Origin: Flavobacteriaceae bacterium | GTDB lineage: Bacteria; Bacteroidota; Bacteroidia; Flavobacteriales; Flavobacteriaceae | Length of the DNA stretch: 48,612 nt | Direction of reading: 5' to 3' | Assembly: GCA_002691645.1 (NCBI GenBank) | Contig: NZIP01000043.1 | Span: 14,028-62,639 of the forward strand | Program-made: the position numbers and the translations under genes | Shown here: positions 42,892 through 48,612 of the stretch, piece by piece | Layout of the letters: every line of letters starts with the position of its first letter | Position numbering within the stretch: position 1 is the stretch's first letter | Notes under the pieces: model-generated | The model's input: the letters and a program-made list of their open reading frames with translations, nothing else | Database searches by the model: none | What the model was told of the DNA's origin: nothing

Positions 42892-42942
42892 TGAGGAGGG
42901 ATTTGACTGATTGCAACCTCATTAAAAATGCTAAAGCAGTTG
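42892..42942 (+). ncRNA. SAM-II (SAM-alpha) riboswitch-like aptamer upstream of metK
   Basis: The order of conserved elements matches SAM-II: a P1 left arm GAGG (42893-42896 or 42896-42899), GATTTG (42900-42905), TTGCA (42911-42915), P1 right arm CCTC (42917-42920), TTAAAA, then GCTAAA (42930-42935). A pseudoknot pairs ACTG (42906-42909) with CAGT (42937-42940). SAM-II binds S-adenosylmethionine, the product of MetK, and is known mainly from alphaproteobacteria and some Bacteroidetes. The aptamer ends 67 nt before the metK ATG and I see no strong terminator there, so the mode of control is unclear. Confidence 0.78.
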
Positions 42943-43009
42943 ATTCGATATGATCTTATCTAGAGTCATTTATTCCCTTCTAGCCTAAACGAATGAAATT
43001 AGTAGATGT

Positions 43010-44272
43010 ATGAGTTATTTTTTTACCTCCGAGTCTGTTAGCGAAGGCCATCCAGATAAAATAGCAGATCAAATCAGCGATGCTCTGTTAGATCATTTTC
43101 TGGCTTATGATCCTGAGAGCAAGGTGGCATGTGAAACTTTAGTCACCACGGGTCAAGTAGTTCTAGCTGGTGAGGTCAAGAGCAAAATATACTTGGACGT
43201 TCAGCAGATTGCTAGAAAACGTATCAATGAAATTGGTTATAATAAAGGAGAGTATAAATTTAGCGGTGATAGTTGTGGGGTGATTTCATTGCTTCATGAA
43301 CAAAGTTCTGAAATTAACCAAGGTGTAGAGCGAGCTACTCCTGAAACACAAGGAGCTGGTGATCAAGGAATTATGTTTGGGTATGCTGTAAACGAGTCTG
43401 AGGAGTATATGCCTTTAGCCTTGGTGTTGTCTCATGAAATTCTAAAGGAATTAGCACGAATTCGAAAGGCACATTCAAAGGGAGAAGAACAAAAAATTCA
43501 CTATTTGCGACCAGATTCAAAGGCGCAGGTTACCCTCGAATACGATGAAAATCACAAGCCAATTGCTATAGATGCCATTGTCATATCTACCCAACACGAT
43601 TCTTGGGACACCGATGAAAACATGTTAAATCAGATTCGAAAAGACATGATTGAAATTGTAATCCCCAAAGTCATGGCTAAACAACCTGCTCAGATTCAAG
43701 AGTTGTACAACGAAAACATAACTTATCACATCAATCCTACAGGGAAATTTGTAATCGGTGGACCTCATGGGGATACGGGATTAACAGGGCGTAAAATTAT
43801 TGTAGATACCTATGGTGGGAAGGGAGGTCATGGAGGTGGTGCATTTTCAGGAAAAGATCCTTCAAAGGTTGACAGAAGCGCGGCTTATGCAGCTAGACAT
43901 ATTGCTAAGAACTTAGTTGCAGCTGGAGTATGTGATGAGGTTTTAGTGCAATTGAGTTATGCCATTGGAGTAGCCAAGCCTACTTCTATAAGTTTAAATA
44001 CCTATGGACGAAACTATACTAATTATTCAGATTCAGAGCTCGCACAAAAAATTGCAAGTCTTTTTGACTTGACCCCTTATGGTATTGAGCAAAGACTAAA
44101 GTTGAGAAATCCAATCTATGTAGAAACCGCTTCTTACGGTCACATGGGTAGAACACCTCAAAAAGTGACTAAGGTTTTTGAATCAAATTACAACGGCACC
44201 AAAAAAGTAGAGGTTGAATTATTTACTTGGGAAAAGCTAGATTACATCGAAAAAATTCAAGCAATTTTATAG
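43010..44272 (+). CDS. metK: S-adenosylmethionine synthetase
   Basis: 420 residues. [20 protein letters not shown] with the ATP-site His/Lys, [31 protein letters not shown] and [20 protein letters not shown] are the standard MetK signatures. It makes SAM from methionine and ATP, the methyl donor for enzymes such as the TrmH-type protein in this window. Preceded by its own promoter and a SAM-II-like element, implying feedback control by its product. Confidence 0.98.
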   Translation: MSYFFTSESVSEGHPDKIADQISDALLDHFLAYDPESKVACETLVTTGQVVLAGEVKSKIYLDVQQIARKRINEIGYNKGEYKFSGDSCGVISLLHEQSSEINQGVERATPETQGAGDQGIMFGYAVNESEEYMPLALVLSHEILKELARIRKAHSKGEEQKIHYLRPDSKAQVTLEYDENHKPIAIDAIVISTQHDSWDTDENMLNQIRKDMIEIVIPKVMAKQPAQIQELYNENITYHINPTGKFVIGGPHGDTGLTGRKIIVDTYGGKGGHGGGAFSGKDPSKVDRSAAYAARHIAKNLVAAGVCDEVLVQLSYAIGVAKPTSISLNTYGRNYTNYSDSELAQKIASLFDLTPYGIEQRLKLRNPIYVETASYGHMGRTPQKVTKVFESNYNGTKKVEVELFTWEKLDYIEKIQAIL

Positions 44273-44326
44273 ATTGCGAACTTAAATGTCCCAAAAAATA
44301 GTTCATTACTGACCTTTAGCAGCACT

Positions 44327-45349
44327 ATGAAATCCAGACTTCAAAGATTCAATTCCAAAATAGAGGCAATTGCCGAACACAATCAGGTTCCAGCTTTGAG
44401 TTGCGCCGTACAGTACAAAAGTGAAATCATTTACGCTAAGGCATTCGGTAAGCATGGAGGGTTTAATTCCAATCCCGTTCTTCCCGAAACATCTCTTTTT
44501 AGAATTGCCTCCATTGCCAAATCGATCACAGGTTTAGCCTTGGGTCGAATGATCGATAAAAAGATGTTGTCGCTTGAGGAGTCTATTTTTGAATATCTTC
44601 CTCACTATCCAAAAAATAATTTTGATATTAACATCAAGCACTTAGCGACACATACTTCAGGAATTCGTTCGTATAAGGGCAAGGAGTTATTCTCTAATAA
44701 ACCTTATAGCATAGAAGATGGGCTAGGACTTTTTAAAAATGACCCGCTGTTATTTGTGCCCGGTGCTGATTATTACTACAGTTCGTATAATTATGTCTTG
44801 CTTTCTGCAGTCATGCAAATTGCAGCAAAAGAATCATTTGGGAGTTTTGTTCAGCGGGAGGTTTTAGATGCACTCCAAATGTCACAGACCTTTGAAGATG
44901 GAACAAGAAACACTCTTTCCAGAGAGATGAAAAAAAGAACGGTAAAAATGTATTCCAAAACTAAAAATGGATACAAAAGAGCCTCTAGGGTAAACAATAC
45001 CTATAAGATGGCAGCTGGAGGATATTTGTCGACCGTGAAAGACATCCTTAAATTAGGCCAAGCGGCTTTGGACCGAAGTATTTTAGAGCCTTCAACATGG
45101 GATGAAGTGCTTACCCAACAATTTGTAATGGCTAAACCAACCTATTACGGACTGGGTTGGCAATGCAATCAAGAACTTGATGAAATGGGTTATATCGGTC
45201 ATATTGGGCAGGGTGTTGGTGCTTATACAAATCTTTTTGTATACCCAGACGCAGAACTCGTTGTTGGACTAATGATCAATGCTTCTGTGCCAAATTTACA
45301 AAGAGCACTAGACAGTGCGTACAATGTTTTGAGAAATGGAATACCCTAA
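44327..45349 (+). CDS. serine hydrolase, class C beta-lactamase/LACTB-like
   Basis: 340 residues. The active-site S-x-x-K is Ser62-Ile-Ala-Lys65 in FRIASIAKSITGLA. The second motif is YYYSSYNYVLLSAV, with Tyr-Ser-Ser instead of the classical Tyr-x-Asn. The third is GHIGQGVGAY with His-x-Gly for Lys-x-Gly. These variants and the whole pattern resemble LACTB-type peptidases more than true beta-lactamases. No signal peptide is seen, so a cytoplasmic peptidase/esterase is likely. Only 7 nt separate it from the convergent ABC gene. Confidence 0.87.
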   Translation: MKSRLQRFNSKIEAIAEHNQVPALSCAVQYKSEIIYAKAFGKHGGFNSNPVLPETSLFRIASIAKSITGLALGRMIDKKMLSLEESIFEYLPHYPKNNFDINIKHLATHTSGIRSYKGKELFSNKPYSIEDGLGLFKNDPLLFVPGADYYYSSYNYVLLSAVMQIAAKESFGSFVQREVLDALQMSQTFEDGTRNTLSREMKKRTVKMYSKTKNGYKRASRVNNTYKMAAGGYLSTVKDILKLGQAALDRSILEPSTWDEVLTQQFVMAKPTYYGLGWQCNQELDEMGYIGHIGQGVGAYTNLFVYPDAELVVGLMINASVPNLQRALDSAYNVLRNGIP

Positions 45350-45356
45350 TAATTGT

Positions 45357-46253
45357 TCAGAATCTTTTTGTTTTTGGAGTGGTAAGAGCTAGAAATTTTT
45401 CTTCTAAATCACTGTTAATCAATTTCATTTCTAGAATCTCCAATTCGTGCTCTCGAGCAAAATCAAGAATTTCTTCACGTATATCGCTATGGTCTATACT
45501 TTGAATCTTGTACTCAAAATCTCTTGTATTTTCTACCTTTTCAACTTTGTTAATCTTTTTTAAAAAGGCTTCTTCTACTCGGTAGTCAAAGGATACCCGA
45601 ATGTAATTTCCAAGGTGATCGAACTTTTCATTGTAAACGATTTCACCCTGGTGCACAATGGCGATTTGATCGGCAAGGTATTCGACTTCACCCAACATAT
45701 GAGAACTGAAAATCAAGGTCTTATTTTTAGATATTGCATTGATTAAGCCTCGAATTTCTATTCTTTGCGCCGTGTCTAATCCTGCCAAGGGTTCGTCGAA
45801 AATATAAATTTGCGCTGGACTCAGCATGAGATTCGCGATTCCGAGTCGTTGTCTAAAGCCCTTCGATAAATTTTGAATTTTTCGGTTTAAGACAGTTTGC
45901 AGTTGTGTTTTTTCAATTAATTCTGAAACGAAGCTTAAACTGCGGTTAAATATTTTCTGCTGAAAATCTAGAAATTCTTTGACGTAAAGCTGCTCGGGTA
46001 AGGGGTTGTAATCAGGTAAAAATGCGATTTTGGATCGTATTTCTTCAATTTGAGTGAAGGCATTTTTTCCTTCTATAAGTACTGAACCTGTGTCTGGTTT
46101 TTCGAGGGTCGAAAGAATTCTCATTAGGGTTGATTTCCCTGCCCCGTTATTACCTAGTAAGCCGAGTCTACTCCCCTCTAAAAGTTTAAGATTTATCACT
46201 TTTAAAGCTTCAGCATCACTGTAGGTCTTTCGAATTTCTTTCAATTCAATCAT
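45357..46253 (-). CDS. ABC transporter ATP-binding protein
   Basis: 298 residues. Walker A GNNGAGKST (about 34-42), signature LSKGFRQRLGIANLML, Walker B IYIFDEPLAGLD and H-loop LIFSSHMLGE are intact. A C-terminal extension of about 85 residues follows the ATPase core. Length and extension resemble GldA, the gliding-motility ATPase, and also other ABC-2 type exporters; GldF/GldG or another permease is not adjacent, so I do not name it. It ends 7 nt from the convergent serine hydrolase. Confidence 0.88.
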   Translation of the reverse strand: MIELKEIRKTYSDAEALKVINLKLLEGSRLGLLGNNGAGKSTLMRILSTLEKPDTGSVLIEGKNAFTQIEEIRSKIAFLPDYNPLPEQLYVKEFLDFQQKIFNRSLSFVSELIEKTQLQTVLNRKIQNLSKGFRQRLGIANLMLSPAQIYIFDEPLAGLDTAQRIEIRGLINAISKNKTLIFSSHMLGEVEYLADQIAIVHQGEIVYNEKFDHLGNYIRVSFDYRVEEAFLKKINKVEKVENTRDFEYKIQSIDHSDIREEILDFAREHELEILEMKLINSDLEEKFLALTTPKTKRF

Positions 46254-46431
46254 GGGATAAGCTCATTTCTTTATCAAAAATAAGACATATGAATAATTGA
46301 TTCCGACGCTATAAATGATGAAGACTTAACAATAATTCGAACTTGAGATTAAATAATCTTCTATTTGCAACCGTAAAACGATAAAAAGTCAAAAAAAAAG
46401 TACAGAAAACTATTTTCAGCCGTGAATTTTA
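46254..46431. other. intergenic region before the pheA leader, no feature seen
   Basis: A/T-rich sequence with a run of nine A at 46391-46399. I see no ORF, hairpin or repeat worth naming. Together with the leader region it makes a 314-nt gap between the ABC gene and pheA. Confidence 0.6.
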
Positions 46432-46439
46432 TATATTCG
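46432..46439 (+). promoter_or_regulatory. -7 promoter box of the pheA operon
   Basis: TATATTCG, one mismatch from TAnnTTTG and the same TTCG variant as at metK and mutS. It ends 4 nt before the leader-peptide ATG, so the transcript would start at or almost at that ATG. No clear TTTG at 19 nt upstream. Confidence 0.55.
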
Positions 46440-46443
46440 CCAC

Positions 46444-46500
46444 ATGTTTGCAAAAATTTTTACTTACAACGCTTATTATTTTGCTTATTTCAGTAATTGA
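46444..46500 (+). CDS. Phe/Tyr-rich leader peptide of the pheA operon
   Basis: An 18-codon frame, ATG to TGA, translating to MFAKIFTYNAYYFAYFSN: four Phe and four Tyr, 44% aromatic, which is far above chance. It is followed by an attenuator directly before prephenate dehydratase. Amino-acid-rich leader peptides make the ribosome stall when the matching charged tRNA is scarce. Having both Phe and Tyr codons suits an operon that serves both branches (pheA, aminotransferase, tyrA). It is too short for standard gene calling. The -7 box ends only 4 nt upstream, so the mRNA may be leaderless here. Confidence 0.85.
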   Translation: MFAKIFTYNAYYFAYFSN

Positions 46501-46564
46501 AACAGGGGCGTTGTAGTATGTATATAAAATATTAGAAGTCCCGTTTTATCGGGGCTTTTTTTTT
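46465..46564 (+). promoter_or_regulatory. transcription attenuator of the pheA operon
   Basis: Three alternative pairings can be drawn. TACAACGC (46465-46472, inside the leader ORF) pairs perfectly with GCGTTGTA (46508-46515). GGGGC (46505-46509) can instead pair with GTCCC (46538-46542) as an antiterminator. The terminator itself is AAGTCCCG (46536-46543) with CGGGGCTT (46550-46557), followed by nine T (46556-46564). A ribosome stalled on Phe/Tyr codons would cover the first arm, free GGGGC and prevent termination; without stalling the terminator forms 3 nt before the pheA ATG. Confidence 0.85.
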
Positions 46565-46567
46565 GAT

Positions 46568-47401
46568 ATGAAAATAGCAATACAAGGAATATTAGGGTCA
46601 AACCATCACATTGTGGCGAATTCTTATTTCGGCGAAGGAAATGAGTTGTTGCTCTGCCATTCTTTCGAATCTGTGGTTCAGAAACTTTTAAGTGATCAGG
46701 CCGATATGGGCGTAATGGCTATTGAAAATTCTCTAGCTGGTTCAATCATTCCAAATTACGCCTTACTTTACGACCACAACCTAAAAGTCATTGGTGAGTA
46801 TTATCAAGAAATCTCACATCATTTAATGGCCAAAGAAGGTCAACGTATACAAGATATTGTTGAGGTACATTCGCATCCTATGGCTCTTTTACAGTGCACC
46901 AACTTCTTTAAGAAGTATCCTAAAATAAAATTAGTAGAGGCTGCTGATACGGCTCTTGTTGCCCAGCAGATTCACGAGAACAATCAACTAGGGATTGCCG
47001 CGATTGCCCCCGGATTGGCGGCAAATCTATATGAACTTGAAACCCTAGCCACTGATATCCAAAATTTAAAAACCAATTCTACGCGCTTTTTAATCGTTAC
47101 TAAGGAGCAAGGTGAACTTGATACAGAAAATACAAACAAAGCCTCTTTGCGATTTTTAACCGAACACAAAAGAGGAAGCCTTGCTGCGATTTTAAATATG
47201 ATGAGTGATTGTCGGTTGAATTTAACCAAGATACAATCCTTGCCGGTTATAGATACCCCATGGAAATACGCTTTTTTTGTGGATGTTACCTTTGACGACT
47301 ACGCTTATTTTCAAAAGGCTTTAGCACTTATAGAGCTCATGGCAGAAGACGCTCAAGTTCTTGGAGTTTATTCGGATCACTTAAAACAAATCCAAGATTA
47401 G
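46568..47401 (+). CDS. pheA: prephenate dehydratase
   Basis: 277 residues. The catalytic domain has MAIENSLAGSI (about 57-67) and the conserved TRF motif in KTNSTRFLIV (about 173-182). The C-terminal ACT domain has GSLAAILNMM, but the ESRP motif that normally forms the phenylalanine site reads QSLP here, so feedback inhibition may be weak or different. It converts prephenate to phenylpyruvate. It lies directly after the attenuator and is followed by the aminotransferase after 2 nt. Confidence 0.96.
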   Translation: MKIAIQGILGSNHHIVANSYFGEGNELLLCHSFESVVQKLLSDQADMGVMAIENSLAGSIIPNYALLYDHNLKVIGEYYQEISHHLMAKEGQRIQDIVEVHSHPMALLQCTNFFKKYPKIKLVEAADTALVAQQIHENNQLGIAAIAPGLAANLYELETLATDIQNLKTNSTRFLIVTKEQGELDTENTNKASLRFLTEHKRGSLAAILNMMSDCRLNLTKIQSLPVIDTPWKYAFFVDVTFDDYAYFQKALALIELMAEDAQVLGVYSDHLKQIQD

Positions 47402-47403
47402 GC

Positions 47404-48552
47404 ATGAATACAGCGCAGCGTTTACAAAGTGTCAAGGAATACTATTTCTCGAGCAAACTTAGAGAAGTAAAGCAATTAATCACTGCAGGAAAACCCATTA
47501 TCAACATGGGTATAGGAAGCCCTGACTTACGTCCAAACCAAGAAGTTTTGCAAGCCCTGGTTTCGAGTCTAGAAGATCAATCTGCTCATCAATATCAGAG
47601 TTATCAAGGTATTCCAGAATTGAGAACTGCCATTTCAGCATTTTACCAGAGACATTATCAAGTTTCTCTAGACGCTGATAAAGAAATTCTTCCGCTGATG
47701 GGATCTAAAGAAGGCATCATGCATATCTCTATGGCCTATTTAAATAAAGGCGATAAAGTGCTCGTGCCCAATCCAGGTTATCCAACCTACAGTTCAGTTT
47801 CAAAATTGTTAGAGGCTGAAATCATGGCCTATCCATTGGATGAAAAAAAGAATTGGTGTGTTGATTTTGAATGGTTAGAGCAACAAGATATGAGTGAGGT
47901 GAAATTGATGTGGGTAAATTATCCCAATATGCCCACTGGAGCTAAACTAAGTGCAGATGACTATAAGCGTTTAGTAGATTTCGCTAAATCTCATGGTATT
48001 CTTTTGGTCAATGACAATCCCTATTCATTTATCGCTAACGATGAGCCAACTTCTATCATGAAGTACGTGCAACCTACAGATCCAGTTTTAGAACTGAATT
48101 CTATTTCAAAAACCTTTAATATGGCAGGGTGGCGTGTTGGAATGCTCGTCGGTGCTGCGGATACCTTACAAGAAGTGTTAAAGGTCAAATCAAATATGGA
48201 TTCTGGTATGTTTTATGGAATTCAAAAAGGCGCTGCAAAAGCCTTAGCCCTTAGTACAAATTGGTTTGAGGAACAAAACACGGTCTACAATAAACGAAAA
48301 GATCTCGTGTGCAAAATAGCAGATCACCTGAGCTTAACTTACAACAAAGACAGTACTGGTATGTTTATTTGGTGTAAAATCCCCTCGGATAAAACCGCTG
48401 ACCAAATTGTGGACCAGCTACTTTATGAGTTTGATATATTTATTGCACCTGGTCATATTTTTGGTTCACAAGGCGATCGCTTTGTTCGTTTTTCATTATG
48501 CGTGCCAGAGCCTAAAATAGAAGAAGCCTTAAAACGTGTTCAATCGAGATGA
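47404..48552 (+). CDS. PLP-dependent aminotransferase (class I/II)
   Basis: 382 residues. The PLP Lys is in NSISKTFNMAGWRVG (about 237-251); GSKEGIMHISMAYL, VPNPGYPTYSSV and the Asn-Tyr pair in WVNYPNMPTGA support the fold-type I aminotransferase call. Between pheA and tyrA it most likely transaminates phenylpyruvate or hydroxyphenylpyruvate to Phe and Tyr, by context rather than sequence. Its TGA overlaps the tyrA ATG (ATGA). Confidence 0.93.
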   Translation: MNTAQRLQSVKEYYFSSKLREVKQLITAGKPIINMGIGSPDLRPNQEVLQALVSSLEDQSAHQYQSYQGIPELRTAISAFYQRHYQVSLDADKEILPLMGSKEGIMHISMAYLNKGDKVLVPNPGYPTYSSVSKLLEAEIMAYPLDEKKNWCVDFEWLEQQDMSEVKLMWVNYPNMPTGAKLSADDYKRLVDFAKSHGILLVNDNPYSFIANDEPTSIMKYVQPTDPVLELNSISKTFNMAGWRVGMLVGAADTLQEVLKVKSNMDSGMFYGIQKGAAKALALSTNWFEEQNTVYNKRKDLVCKIADHLSLTYNKDSTGMFIWCKIPSDKTADQIVDQLLYEFDIFIAPGHIFGSQGDRFVRFSLCVPEPKIEEALKRVQSR

Positions 48553-48612
48553 AAAAAGTCGGAGTCATAGGGTTAGGTTTGATAGGAGGTTCTTTCGCCA
48601 TCAGTATTCGAG
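48549..48612 (+). CDS. tyrA: prephenate dehydrogenase, N-terminal fragment (runs off window)
   Basis: Only 21 codons are visible: MKKVGVIGLGLIGGSFAISI. This is the Rossmann NAD-binding start G-x-G-x-x-G typical of TyrA, and the position after pheA and an aminotransferase agrees. The ATG overlaps the stop of the aminotransferase by 4 nt. The rest lies outside the window, so the call is based on the motif and context. Confidence 0.8.
   Translation, partial: MKKVGVIGLGLIGGSFAISIR

Noticed and set aside
42951-42967. CTTATCTAGAG in the metK leader, recalling the SAM-I opening CTTATCAAGAG
   Set aside because: Only about 55 nt remain before the ATG and none of the other SAM-I stems follow; the SAM-II match just upstream is much better.
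45357-46253. Firm naming of the ABC ATPase as GldA
   Set aside because: Length and extension fit, but no Gld permease is adjacent and ABC ATPases of other exporters look the same.
46444-46564. T-box riboswitch as explanation for the pheA leader
   Set aside because: There is no T-box consensus sequence or long stem I, and the Phe/Tyr-rich ORF with alternative hairpins explains the region fully.
1-48612. CRISPR arrays, insertion sequences, integrases or defence islands
   Set aside because: I read the window for repeated units, transposase or nuclease motifs and found only core genes; the sole tandem repeat is the 11-bp pair in the tRNA spacer.

Overview
The window is AT-rich chromosomal DNA from a member of the Bacteroidota, most probably a flavobacterium. 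Three things point there. The gene content is typical of that group: GLPGLI protein, DUF6089 barrel, tandem OmpH/Skp genes, FolK fused to a deoxynucleoside kinase, NupC, DUF2797, GH3 and a BamA-centred envelope operon. At least ten upstream regions carry a TAnnTTTG or TAnnTTCG -7 box, sometimes with TTTG about 19 nt upstream, which is the Bacteroidetes sigma factor signature. There are many TTG/GTG starts and no Shine-Dalgarno sequences. No phage, insertion sequence, CRISPR array or rRNA is visible. Almost everything is core metabolism, so the novelty lies in regulation and in a few odd gene architectures.

Layout. 1-503: 3' end of an alpha/beta hydrolase. 494-5772 (minus): a truncated FAD-domain/membrane hybrid, a MOSC protein, then a tight operon of a membrane-anchored DUF6090-like protein, an MFS transporter, an AhpD-like protein and an exported P1 peptidase. 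5936-9410 (minus): GNAT acetyltransferase, tRNA-Leu(TAA), tRNA-Gly(GCC) and mutS. 9477-16245: TrmH-type methyltransferase, FolK-kinase fusion, SppA, queuosine-precursor transporter, DUF2797 and GH3. 16242-21430 (minus): pdxJ, an alpha/beta hydrolase and a small membrane protein, followed by the protein quality-control operon tig-clpP-clpX.

21514-28638 (plus) is one compact envelope operon: CBS protein, nadK, DUF6089 barrel, uppS, bamA and two OmpH/Skp chaperones; murI follows behind a terminator. 29439-34896 (minus) holds etfB-etfA, a bifunctional nuclease, nupC, thyA and folA, with a small glycogen-binding-like gene lying in the opposite direction between thyA and folA. 35039-39161 contains pdhB, a membrane pyrophosphatase and a second deoxynucleoside kinase. 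39267-42859 is a GLPGLI/outer-membrane-receptor pair. 43010-46253 holds metK, a LACTB-like serine hydrolase and an ABC ATPase. The window ends inside an aromatic amino-acid operon, pheA-aminotransferase-tyrA.

The two most interesting signals are RNA-based. (1) Upstream of pheA lies an 18-codon, possibly leaderless, leader ORF with four Phe and four Tyr codons, followed by mutually exclusive hairpins and a strong terminator: a complete ribosome-mediated attenuator. (2) Upstream of metK is a sequence that matches the SAM-II riboswitch core in order and spacing. Folate and deoxynucleotide genes recur through the window (folK-kinase, folA, thyA, nupC, second kinase) but form separate transcription units.
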